This document shows positions 7,869 through 17,163 of a stretch of 64,000 bases of DNA, piece after piece (the first letter of the stretch is position 1; each line of letters starts with the position of its first letter). The position numbers and the translations under genes are program-made. The stretch comes from Tunturiibacter gelidiferens. Lineage in GTDB: Bacteria > Acidobacteriota > Terriglobia > Terriglobales > Acidobacteriaceae. The notes beneath the pieces are model-generated. The model was not told where the DNA came from. It worked only from the letters and a program-made list of their open reading frames with translations, and ran no database searches. The stretch is taken from positions 620,001 to 684,000 of the forward strand of contig NZ_JACCCV010000002.1 in the NCBI RefSeq assembly GCF_013410115.1, given 5' to 3'.

Positions 7869-9572
7869 ATGCACATTCTTCCTCTACTTGGCTATCTCTC
7901 GCTCCTGACAACCTCCGCAGTTTTGCTTGTCGCCTTTTTGCGCGTCCAACGTAGCTGCCGTGAGATGACCGACCAGCTGAACCAGGCCCGGGAGCAGCAA
8001 CACCAGCACACCCTTCAACTCACGCATCGCTCCGAGCTCGACACTCTCAAAGACGAGTTCATCTCCACCGTCTCGCACGAGCTCCGCACTCCCCTCACCA
8101 GCATTCGCGGCGCACTCGGCCTTCTCTCCTCCGGCATCATCGGCGACGTCGATGCCAAAGCCCTCAACCTGCTCCGCATCGCCGTCACCAACACCGACCG
8201 ACTCATCCGCCTCATCAACGACATCCTCGACCTCGAGCGCATGGAGTCCGGCCGCGCTCCCCTGCAGATTCGCCGCTGCTCCTTGCGCGACCTCGCCCAG
8301 CAGGCCATCGACACCATGACCGCCATGGCCGACGCCAACACTGTCCATCTCGCGCTCGAGCCCTCCACCGTCGCCCAGGCCGCCTATCCCGAAGCTCTCT
8401 TCTTCGACGGCGACGCCGACCGTATCCTCCAGGTCCTCACCAATCTCCTCTCGAACGCCATTAAGTTCTCCCCCGCCGCCTCCACCGTTCGCATCCACAC
8501 CGAAGCCGCCTCCGACTCCATCCTCCTCAAGGTCGTCGACGAAGGCCGCGGCATCCCCGCCGACAAACTCGACACCATCTTCGACCGCTTCCAGCAGATC
8601 GAACCCTCCGACGCCCGCCAGAAGGGCGGCACCGGCCTCGGTCTCGCCATCTGCCGCAGCATCGTCCAGCAGCATAGCGGCTCCATCTGGGCCCAGCGCA
8701 ACCTCGGCCCCGGCACCACGCTCTACATGATGCTTCCCCGCACCACCCGCGCCACCGACGTCGCCGTCCCCTCCCAGCTTCCCCCGCGCGGCGAAGGCGC
8801 CATCCTGGTCTGCGACGACGACGCAGGCATCCGCACCGTAGTCTCCGAGCACCTCACCCGCCAGGGCTACACCGTCGTCGAAGCCAGCTCCGGCGAACAG
8901 GCCCTCGTCCTCGCCGCCGAGCATCACGTCGAAGCCATCCTCCTCGATCTCTATATGCCCGGCCTCAGCGGATGGGAGACCCTGCAGCGTCTCCGCAATA
9001 ACCCCATCACCGCCAACATCCCTGTCGTTGTGCTCAGCGTTCTCTCCTCCACCCTCCGCCCGCAGCTCACCGGCGACGCGCAAGGCTGGGTCCAGAAACC
9101 CTTCAACGAAAATCTCCTCTTCGCCGAACTAGGCCGCGTCCTGCATCAAGGCGAAGGCCCCGCCTACGTCCTCCTCGTCGAAGATGACGAAGACCTCGCC
9201 AGCGTCCTCACCGCCAGCTTCCAGGACGCAGCCGTCCACGTCGATCACGCTGCCACCCGCCAGCAGGCCATCCGCCAATGCATCACGCGCCCGCCCGACC
9301 TTCTCATCCTCGATCTCACCCTCCCCGACGGCGACGGCTTCTCCCTCGTCGAGTGGCTCCGCCAGCAACCCACCCTGCGCACCATGCCGCTGGTGGTCTA
9401 CTCCGGCCGCGAGATGTCTGAGACCGAGATGGCCAAGCTCCGCCTCGGTCCCACCGAGTTCCTCACCAAGGCCAAGGTCCAGCCCCAGGAGGTCGAAGAA
9501 CTCGTCCTCTCCATGGTCCACCGTCTCCGCACCAAATTCTCCGACCTCGCCGCCGCAGGCCCCGCAGCCTAA
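7869..9572 (+). CDS. Hybrid sensor histidine kinase with two C-terminal receiver domains
   Basis: A 567-residue membrane-bound hybrid kinase. It has one N-terminal transmembrane segment (residues 4-24) and a short Gln-rich linker, then HisKA with FISTVSHELRTPLTSIRG (phospho-His about 70), then HATPase_c with LSNAIKFSP (N box), DEGRGIPADKL and GGTGLGLAICRSIVQQHSG (G boxes). Two receivers follow: REC1 about 310-425 (DDD, LLDLYMPG, acceptor Asp about 360, Lys in QKPF) and REC2 about 432-550 (EDDED, LILDLTLPDGDG, acceptor Asp about 482). REC2 ends with LTKAK instead of the usual KPF. There is no periplasmic or PAS sensor, so input must come through the membrane anchor or a partner. A lone receiver and a lone Hpt gene follow, suggesting a multistep phosphorelay. 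Confidence 0.95.
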   Translation: MHILPLLGYLSLLTTSAVLLVAFLRVQRSCREMTDQLNQAREQQHQHTLQLTHRSELDTLKDEFISTVSHELRTPLTSIRGALGLLSSGIIGDVDAKALNLLRIAVTNTDRLIRLINDILDLERMESGRAPLQIRRCSLRDLAQQAIDTMTAMADANTVHLALEPSTVAQAAYPEALFFDGDADRILQVLTNLLSNAIKFSPAASTVRIHTEAASDSILLKVVDEGRGIPADKLDTIFDRFQQIEPSDARQKGGTGLGLAICRSIVQQHSGSIWAQRNLGPGTTLYMMLPRTTRATDVAVPSQLPPRGEGAILVCDDDAGIRTVVSEHLTRQGYTVVEASSGEQALVLAAEHHVEAILLDLYMPGLSGWETLQRLRNNPITANIPVVVLSVLSSTLRPQLTGDAQGWVQKPFNENLLFAELGRVLHQGEGPAYVLLVEDDEDLASVLTASFQDAAVHVDHAATRQQAIRQCITRPPDLLILDLTLPDGDGFSLVEWLRQQPTLRTMPLVVYSGREMSETEMAKLRLGPTEFLTKAKVQPQEVEELVLSMVHRLRTKFSDLAAAGPAA

Positions 9573-9608
9573 CGAAACTCCTCGAGCTGTGGCACCAAAC
9601 GAAATTAT

Positions 9609-9660
9609 TGTCATTCTGCCATGAGCCCGCCGAAGGCTGGAAAGAACCCGCATTTCGCCT
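9609..9660 (+). repeat. Dispersed repeat, family C/B-like fragment
   Basis: GTCATTCTGCC begins a family C-like unit and runs into AAAGAACCCGCATTTCGCCT, which matches the 3' end of family B. With family B copy 1 it fills most of the 316 bp between the kinase and the receiver gene. I see no gene in that gap. Confidence 0.55.
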
Positions 9661-9700
9661 TTGTTGTTGTCTGTTCTTATTTCATCCTTCCTATAAGAAG

Positions 9701-9780
9701 CGTCATCTCGACCGAAACAGCAGACAGTTTCATCGTTTGCTGTGCAGTGGAGAGACCCCCGCATTTCGCCTTTGTTGTTG
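9701..9780 (+). repeat. Variable-stem element, family B copy 1
   Basis: Flanks CGTCATCTCGACCGAAAC and GCAGTGGAGAGACCCCC enclose a hairpin whose arms are AGCAGAC and GTTTGCT (one G-T wobble) around the loop AGTTTCATC. The arms differ from those of the other two copies while the flanks and loop are nearly the same. It ends GCATTTCGCCTTTG. Confidence 0.8.
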
Positions 9781-9888
9781 CTTGTTTTTTTCTCTTATCC
9801 AACTCCAGGCAGCCTACCCACCCATTCGCAGGCGAAGCCACTAAGACAACTCCACCAACTCGCGCCGCATGAGAGAATAAACTCGCTC

Positions 9889-10263
9889 ATGCGACGCATT
9901 CTCATCATTGACGACGAAGATGACATTCGCGAAGTAGCCGCGCTGTCCCTCGAAGCAACCGCAGGCTGGGAGATTCTCACCGCCAGTTCCGGCGCCGAAG
10001 GCATCGACATCGCCTCCGCCGAACAACCCGATGCCATCCTCATGGACGTCATGATGCCAGGCGTCGACGGCCCCACCACCTTCGCCAGGATGCAGCAGAC
10101 GCCCGCCATCTCCCACATCCCCGTTCTACTGCTCACCGCCAAGGTGCAGGGAGTCGACCAGCGACGTTTCGCCGGCCTCGGTCTCGCCGGAATCCTCTTC
10201 AAACCCTTCGATCCCCTCACTCTCGCCGATCAGATCTCCACGGCGCTCGGCTGGGCAAACTAG
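9889..10263 (+). CDS. Single-domain response regulator
   Basis: A 124-residue stand-alone receiver of the CheY/Spo0F type. It has IIDDEDD (acidic pocket, residues 7-12), LMDVMMPG (phospho-Asp 53), LLLTAK (Thr of the switch) and LFKPFDP (Lys105). No output domain follows, so it should pass phosphate on or act by protein contact. The start ATG at 9889 gives MRRILIIDDED, as expected for a receiver; an upstream extension runs through the repeat region and is rejected. It lies between the hybrid kinase and the Hpt gene, which supports a role as a phosphorelay intermediate. Confidence 0.93.
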   Translation: MRRILIIDDEDDIREVAALSLEATAGWEILTASSGAEGIDIASAEQPDAILMDVMMPGVDGPTTFARMQQTPAISHIPVLLLTAKVQGVDQRRFAGLGLAGILFKPFDPLTLADQISTALGWAN

Positions 10264-10722
10264 CACCCTCGTCTCTAAAAGAAGCACCACAACTGCCCAC
10301 TCAAGCCTGAGCTATCATCCGCACTAAAGCCTTTGCGGTCATCCTAAGCGCAGCGAAGGATCCCGACGACCCAACCCACCCTGACCGCTCGTCCCTTTAA
10401 ACCCACTCTCTCCCGCCTTCGCCGTTGTCTGTCCTTCATTTCACCTGCAAGAGGCCGCTCCCCCAACGCAGTCCTTATTTGTGTCGTGAAACTCTTGTGT
10501 CGTGAACTTCAGACGAAGGGCGATACAGTCCTCGGCCGAAATTACTCGCGCACCCAAGAGCACTTCCCTCGCCGCCTCCCATTACCTCCGTATCATATTG
10601 CAACATCAGGACATGACATTCGTTCCACCCCGTCCGCACAATCCGCAGTAAACTACCGGCATGCTTTGCTCACCGAACCGCATTCGATCATTCACCGAAG
10701 CTCCACACCAAAGCCCTTCTGC
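10264..10722 (+). other. Gene-free spacer between receiver and Hpt genes
   Basis: 459 bp without a supportable gene. It holds one family C unit (10337-10366, GGTCATCCTAAGCGCAGCGA) and a short tandem duplication of TTGTGTCGTGAA near 10480-10515. Frames that cross it lack coding character. A promoter for the Hpt gene is possible but not identifiable. Confidence 0.5.
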
Positions 10723-11043
10723 ATGAAGAAAGCACCAGACAAGATCGACGATCTCCTTGCCAGTCTCTGGAAGAAAAATCTTCCGACCCTGCGCGAACGT
10801 CTCGACCTGCTCGATCGCACCGCCTCCATCGCCGCCTCCGGCAACCTCGCCGACGAGCCTCGCCTCGAGGCCTACAGCATCGCCCACAAACTCACAGGCT
10901 CTCTCGGCATGTTCGGCTACCAGCAGGGCACCGACATCGCCCGCAAGATTGAGCAAATTTTAAAGGCGCCCACCCCCACCCAACTCACTACCCTCCCCGC
11001 CCTCGCGAAAGACCTTCGCACCTCCCTCTCCGCCGGCCTCTGA
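10723..11043 (+). CDS. Hpt (histidine phosphotransfer) domain protein
   Basis: A 106-residue stand-alone Hpt domain, all-helical, with the phosphorylated His in SIAHKLTGSLGMFGY (His55). Such proteins shuttle phosphate between receiver domains. The ATG at 10723 (MKKAPDKIDDLLASLWKKNL) begins the first Hpt helix; a longer frame reaching back to 10486 runs through repeat-like sequence and is not used. Two genes upstream is a hybrid kinase that carries receivers but no Hpt of its own, so the two are natural partners (inference). A family A element follows 5 bp after the stop. Confidence 0.9.
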   Translation: MKKAPDKIDDLLASLWKKNLPTLRERLDLLDRTASIAASGNLADEPRLEAYSIAHKLTGSLGMFGYQQGTDIARKIEQILKAPTPTQLTTLPALAKDLRTSLSAGL

Positions 11044-11047
11044 GAAT

Positions 11048-11240
11048 GTCCTGCCGGACGGGCGCCCTGCGCGGGCGGCGGTCACTTCGTGACTCGTAAT
11101 TGCTTCGCGAGGCGCTCTGGTTGGTCGCAGGCTGAAGTCCGTGCCGACCAGCGGGAGGACCCGAGCAGCAGACCAACCCAAGGCCGGTACACACGTCACG
11201 AAGTGACCGCCCCGCGCGCAGCGGGCCCATCCGGCAGGAA
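11048..11240. repeat. Head-to-head pair of three-hairpin elements (family A copies 3 and 4)
   Basis: Copy 3 (11048-11100) is inverted: GTCC-TGCC-GGAC, then GTCACTTCGTGAC at 11081-11093. Its middle stem reads CGCCC-GCGCA-GGGCG on the other strand. Copy 4 (11186-11240) is direct: GTCACGAAGTGAC, then CCCGC-GCGCA-GCGGG, then a weakened third hairpin, ATCC-GGCA-GGAA. Between them are GGTTGGTCG and CGACCAGCGGGAGGAC, which partly pair, so the whole 190 bp unit is an imperfect palindrome. It fills the gap between the convergent Hpt and collagen-like genes. Confidence 0.85.
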
Positions 11241-11248
11241 AAACCAAA

Positions 11249-14200
11249 TCAGTTACAAGCCAACGCCATCCACATCCCCGTAGCCGTCCCGCTCGCTCCC
11301 GTAACCGTGAAGTCCACAAAGTTCCCCGCCGCCACCGTCACGTTGCCCTCCTGCGTACACGCCGCGCCCGGCGCGACCGAACAAGCCAGTAATGTATTCG
11401 CCATACTCCCCGGCGTCCCCTGCCGCAAAATTACATTCACCGTGTTCGTCGTCTCACGCGAAAACACACTCAACTGTGTCGCCGTGCACCCCGCCGGAAC
11501 CCAGGTCAGCACAGCATCAGTCTCCGTCGACGCATCCGTGGAACTATTCACCGAATGAAACAGCAGATTGAACGAGACGGAGTGATAGATCGAAGCAAAC
11601 GGTATCCCACTCGTCCCCCCTCCACCGCCACTGCCGCCCGTCCCATTCGCCCCCGCGGCTCCCTGCGGAATCGTAAAGTTCAACACCGCGGCATTTGCAC
11701 TCCCAACATTGGTTACACTCGCCTGCGTTCCCGCCGCGCCGGTCGTCACCGTTCCCACGCTCACCGTAGCCGCCGCACCAGCCGGCCCCGTGGCCCCAGC
11801 GCTTCCATCCTGTGCCAGCACCCCCCACACCGCTGGCGAGAGATCCGGCTCCGCACCGACCGACCCGGTAGCCGCCAGGTACGTCGCCCCACCAAAGCTG
11901 ACCACATCATTCGCACGGTAAGTGGCCGCAACTCCCCACGGCCCGCGAAACGTCACGCCCACCGCGCCCGCCGGTCCAGCCGGACCCGCCACACCTTGCG
12001 GACCCTGCACACCCGCCGTCCCTTGCGCGCCCGTCGCCCCGGTAGCTCCCGTGGCGCCAGCCGCACCCTGCGCCGCCAACAAACTCCACATTGAAGGACT
12101 TACATTAGGTGCATTCCCGAAGTTGCTAGCAACCAAAGAGATATAACTCGATCCAAGATAGCTCACCGCATCGTTCAACCCATAGTTAATACCTGAAGAG
12201 TAGCTCCCCCGATAAACCATCCCCGCCGGTCCCGCAACTCCCACGGATCCCGTAGCACCCTGAGGCCCAGCCGGCCCCATCGCCCCGGTCAAACCCGTGG
12301 GTCCCGCCGAACCCGTAGGTCCCGTAGGCCCCGCTGGCCCCTGGGCACCAGGAAACCCTGTCGGCCCCTGCAGACCGGTAGCGCCCTTAGCACCCACTGG
12401 CCCCTGCGCTCCCGCCTGGGCAAGCACCCCCCAAAATGTCGGACTCACATCCGGCTGTCTTCCACTATTCGCCGCCAGCGCAATGTAACTCGACCCACCA
12501 AAGCTCACCGCACCGCCAACAGAATAGCTGGTTCCCACCAGCCATCCCCCCAGAAAACTAACCGGCGGCCCCTGCGGCCCGACCGCTCCATCGGCCCCCG
12601 CTGGCCCCATAGCCCCAGCAGGCCCAGAAGGTCCCGCCGCACCAGCGGGTCCAGCAACTCCCTGCGCCGCCAGCACCGCCCACTGCCCCGGACTCAGCGA
12701 AGGTGTATTCCCAACATTCCCTGCCAGCAGCGAGACGTAAGTCGATCCACTGAAGCTCACCGCATCATGCAGCGCATAGTTTGTCGACGAGACATAGTTC
12801 CCCGTATAGTTCGCCACCGGAGGCCCCTGCGGCCCCGTAGCTCCCGTCGCTCCCTGCGGCCCAGCCGTCCCAGCCTGTCCCGGCACACCAGGCACACCCT
12901 GAGGCCCCACTGGCCCGGCAGGCCCCTGCGCCCCCTGCGATCCCGTCGCAAACAGGGACCACAGCGCCGGGCTCAAGCTCGGAGTATTCCCAAGATTCCC
13001 CGCGACCAGCGAAACGTAAGCCGACCCGCCAAACAGCACCCCATCCGCCAGCGCATAGTTCACCGCCGAAGAGTACGTCCCGCGAAACGTCATCCCCACC
13101 GGCCCCACAGGCCCCTGCGGACCCATGGGCCCACTCAGCCCTTGAGCGCCCGTAGCTCCCGTCAAACCCTGCGCCCCAGCCTGCCCCGGAATCCCCTGCA
13201 ACCCCTGAGGCCCCGGCGGCCCATTCGGCCCCACAGACCCCGGCAATCCCTGCGGCCCCGCCACCCCCTGTGCCCCCTGCGCTCCCGTAGGCCCCGCCGG
13301 TCCCTGCGCCGTCAGCACTCCCCACTGTCCAGGGCTCGCACTCGGCGTATTTCCATGATTCCCATTCAGCAGCGAAGCATAACTAGCCCCCTGCCAAAGC
13401 ACCACATCTCCCAGCGCATAGTTCGTCATCGAAGAGTAGTTCCCTTGATAAACCAACCCCGGCAGCCCCGGAGCACCCGCCGCCCCAGCCACCCCCGTCG
13501 GCCCCGCAGCCCCCGTCGGTCCAGCCGGTCCGGTCAACCCCTGAAGCCCTTGAGCCCCTGCCGGTCCCGCTGGCCCCTGAATCCCAACCGCCCCCAACGC
13601 CAACACACCCCATTGCCCCGGACTCAACCCCGGTGTATTCCCATGGTTCGCCACAATCAGCGAAACATAGCTCGACCCCTGATACGTCACCACATCATTC
13701 AGCGCATAGTTCGTAGCCGAAGCATACGTCCCCTGATACGCCAACCCCGCCGTCCCCCCGCTACCACCTGAACCCGTCCCACCCTGCGCCAACACCGACC
13801 ACTGAGCCGCGATTCCCGGCGTATTCCCCCGGTTCCCTCCTGTCAGCGAGACAAAACTCGACCCCGAATAAGTCACCACATCATTCAGCGCATAAGTCGA
13901 CCCCGCCGCATAAGCTCCCTGAAAGCTCAACCCCGGCGCCCCCGCCGCCCCAGCAGGCCCCGTAGCCCCTGTCGCTCCAGCCGGCCCCGCAGGCCCTGCA
14001 GGCCCCGCCGGCCCGGTGGCTCCCGGCGCTCCACCCGAAGCCAGCGCTACATCCAGCACCGCCGCATGCCCCGTCAGGTCGTTCTCTTTGCTATCGAACT
14101 GCACCACCGCAGTCCCCGTCGTCAGGGCCACCCCATTATTGGTCGCCGGAGCACTCACCCATCCCTGCACCAGCCCCGTCACATCCACCACCACATAAAC

Positions 14201-14605
14201 TCCAGCCTGCCCCACCGATACCGTCTTCGCCGCACTCCCCAGCGCCGGCAGCGTCCCATACGTCACGCTGTACTCCCCCCAACTCCCACTCACCGGCTGC
14301 ACACTCACCAACCCCGCCGTATCTACCCGATTGCAATACAGCCGCAGCGTCGCCCGCGACACCTGCGCCGCCGTAGTCCCCGCCGGCAGCATCGAAAGAT
14401 CAAACTGCAGAAGCGCCGTATACCCGCCGCCCACATTCAAGTTTGAGATCGTCCCGCTATTCACCGCTGGCCGCGCGCTGTTCACATGAGCGTCCGCCAC
14501 CAGCGTCGCCTCCACCGCAGACGCCGGCAAAGCCGCGGCCCACAGCCCCGCAAGCCCCACCCCGTGCAGCAGAATCCGACGTACCTGGCCCATCCAACCC
14601 CTCAT
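11249..14605 (-). CDS. Large secreted collagen-like protein with eight inserted carbohydrate-binding-like modules
   Basis: About 1118 residues from the ATG that starts a Sec signal peptide ([20 protein letters not shown]...ALPASA). Alternative starts are ATG 14650 and TTG 14665. Residues about 30-185 resemble a DNRLRE-type domain ([49 protein letters not shown]), common at the N-terminus of secreted adhesive proteins. Then collagen-like Gly-X-Y blocks ([19 protein letters not shown]) alternate with eight copies of a module of about 45 residues, such as [20 protein letters not shown] ... SYVSL ... [11 protein letters not shown]. The module's aromatic, Gly and Trp spacing recalls CBM5/12. A Gly-rich linker and a C-terminal region of about 120 residues with four Cys finish the chain. 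It is probably a surface or matrix fibre that binds glycans (inference). Confidence 0.87.
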   Translation of the reverse strand: MRGWMGQVRRILLHGVGLAGLWAAALPASAVEATLVADAHVNSARPAVNSGTISNLNVGGGYTALLQFDLSMLPAGTTAAQVSRATLRLYCNRVDTAGLVSVQPVSGSWGEYSVTYGTLPALGSAAKTVSVGQAGVYVVVDVTGLVQGWVSAPATNNGVALTTGTAVVQFDSKENDLTGHAAVLDVALASGGAPGATGPAGPAGPAGPAGATGATGPAGAAGAPGLSFQGAYAAGSTYALNDVVTYSGSSFVSLTGGNRGNTPGIAAQWSVLAQGGTGSGGSGGTAGLAYQGTYASATNYALNDVVTYQGSSYVSLIVANHGNTPGLSPGQWGVLALGAVGIQGPAGPAGAQGLQGLTGPAGPTGAAGPTGVAGAAGAPGLPGLVYQGNYSSMTNYALGDVVLWQGASYASLLNGNHGNTPSASPGQWGVLTAQGPAGPTGAQGAQGVAGPQGLPGSVGPNGPPGPQGLQGIPGQAGAQGLTGATGAQGLSGPMGPQGPVGPVGMTFRGTYSSAVNYALADGVLFGGSAYVSLVAGNLGNTPSLSPALWSLFATGSQGAQGPAGPVGPQGVPGVPGQAGTAGPQGATGATGPQGPPVANYTGNYVSSTNYALHDAVSFSGSTYVSLLAGNVGNTPSLSPGQWAVLAAQGVAGPAGAAGPSGPAGAMGPAGADGAVGPQGPPVSFLGGWLVGTSYSVGGAVSFGGSSYIALAANSGRQPDVSPTFWGVLAQAGAQGPVGAKGATGLQGPTGFPGAQGPAGPTGPTGSAGPTGLTGAMGPAGPQGATGSVGVAGPAGMVYRGSYSSGINYGLNDAVSYLGSSYISLVASNFGNAPNVSPSMWSLLAAQGAAGATGATGATGAQGTAGVQGPQGVAGPAGPAGAVGVTFRGPWGVAATYRANDVVSFGGATYLAATGSVGAEPDLSPAVWGVLAQDGSAGATGPAGAAATVSVGTVTTGAAGTQASVTNVGSANAAVLNFTIPQGAAGANGTGGSGGGGGTSGIPFASIYHSVSFNLLFHSVNSSTDASTETDAVLTWVPAGCTATQLSVFSRETTNTVNVILRQGTPGSMANTLLACSVAPGAACTQEGNVTVAAGNFVDFTVTGASGTATGMWMALACN

Positions 14606-14883
14606 GGACAGGTCCCGCTGCGCACCCTCCGCGTCAACTAGACCAGCCATCGTTCCACGATTCAAACTCTACGGCGCACGTCGAAGGCAGCTAGAAAGCG
14701 GCCCAGCAGTGTTCCAAATCAAAACAAACAACCCGGATCATTCCCGTTTTAGGCTAACCGCACCCAAAACACAAGCACCTTCCACTGCGACTTCCGTGTC
14801 AAGCCAAGTCCTCCCCGCTCCCCACCAACCCCATGACCAACTCCACCCTCCACCCTAAGAACCTGTCCAGAAACTTTATAGAT

Positions 14884-14962
14884 CGTCATCTCGACCAGAG
14901 CCGTGCGGTCTTATCGCACGGCGCAGTGGAGAGACCCCCGTATTTCGCCTTTGCAGTTGCTT
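14884..14962 (+). repeat. Variable-stem element, family B copy 2
   Basis: CGTCATCTCGACC, then arms CCGTGCG and CGCACGG around the loop GTCTTAT, then GCAGTGGAGAGACCCCC and GTATTTCGCCTTTG. The seven-base stem is perfect and shares no sequence with the stems of copies 1 and 3. Confidence 0.83.
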
Positions 14963-14995
14963 GTTCTCACTGAAATCAGGTCACAAGCCCGGATA

Positions 14996-15037
14996 GCTCT
15001 TACAAGATCTCTTGAACTTCTGGACAGCTTTCTAAGA
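14996..15037 (+). repeat. Left copy of a direct repeat of about 42 bp flanking a composite element
   Basis: GCTCTTACAAGATCTCTTGA begins a stretch that recurs at 15259-15299 with three substitutions and one indel. The pair brackets about 220 bp holding family A copies 5 and 6. Overlapping its end, TCTGGACAGCTT (15019-15030) pairs perfectly with AAGCTGTCCAGA (15037-15048). Confidence 0.75.
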
Positions 15038-15052
15038 AGCTGTCCAGAGACT

Positions 15053-15245
15053 GTCCTCCCGGACGGGCCCACTGCGCGTGGAGCGGTCACTTCGTGACGT
15101 GTGTACCTTGTTTGGGTGAGGTTAGCTGCTTCGGTCCTCCCGTTGGTCGGAAGGAAGTTGATTCCGACCAACGGGAGGACCACGCGAAGCAGTAAGAATG
15201 CGTGCGAACGCCCGCCCTCCGCGCAGGAGGCCCGTCCGGCAGGAC
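15053..15245. repeat. Composite palindromic element with family A copies 5 (inverted) and 6 (partial)
   Basis: Copy 5 (15053-15107, inverted) has GTCC-TCCC-GGAC, CCAC-TGCGC-GTGG and GTCACTTCGTGAC. Copy 6 (15211-15245) has CCTCC-GCGCA-GGAGG and GTCC-GGCA-GGAC but lacks the GTCAC hairpin. Between them a perfect 20-base inverted repeat (15133-15152 with 15162-15181, loop of 9) extends, past a small bulge, through CTGCTTC/GAAGCAG. Confidence 0.85.
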
Positions 15246-15258
15246 AGTTTCTGGACAG

Positions 15259-15299
15259 GCTCTTACAAGATCTCTTGAATTTCCGGACACCTTCTAAGA
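15259..15299 (+). repeat. Right copy of a direct repeat of about 42 bp
   Basis: Partner of 14996-15037, again beginning GCTCTTACAAGATCTCTTGA. Just before it, AGTTTCTGGACAGG (15246-15259) is the exact inverse of CCTGTCCAGAAACT at 14862-14875, so outer inverted and inner direct repeats overlap here. Confidence 0.75.
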
Positions 15300-15395
15300 C
15301 CGATATTTCCCACACCACCCGCATCCCATATAGTGTCAAAGGGTCAGAGCAGAGGTCACAACAATCGAAGGCAATCGAAGAGGGACGTGAACGGC

Positions 15396-17051
<1,656 letters not shown>

Positions 17052-17163
17052 CCAATCCCTCACGTCATTGAACCCTTCGCCCGGATTCACGAATCGCTAA
17101 CATCGACCGACTAGAGTCCTCTTCGTATCAGAGAACGTAAATCTCACTGATCCGGAGACACGA

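Larger units (their letters stand above)
14606..15395 (+). other. Repeat-rich spacer between collagen-like gene and pgm
   Basis: About 790 bp without a credible gene. From left to right it holds the likely collagen-gene promoter region, a family B element, a 12-bp stem hairpin (15019-15048), family A copy 5 inverted, a perfect 20-bp stem hairpin (15133-15181), partial family A copy 6, and the second copy of a direct repeat of about 42 bp. Only the last 100 bp before pgm is free of repeats. Confidence 0.6.

Noticed and set aside
7884-9083. 399-codon minus-strand frame opposite the hybrid kinase
   Set aside because: Antisense shadow; the plus strand holds complete HisKA, HATPase and receiver motifs.
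12767-13771. 334-codon plus-strand Arg/Pro-rich frame across the collagen-like gene
   Set aside because: It is the complement of Gly-rich collagen codons; the Arg/Pro/His composition is a shadow effect.
11300-14050. Regularly spaced short repeats that could suggest a CRISPR array
   Set aside because: The periodicity comes from Gly-X-Y and 45-residue module coding repeats in one long gene. The units are not identical, spacer lengths are irregular, and no cas genes are present.
14996-15299. Direct repeats as ends of an insertion sequence
   Set aside because: No transposase frame lies between them, and 42 bp imperfect copies are too long for usual target duplications. Recorded as a composite repeat only.
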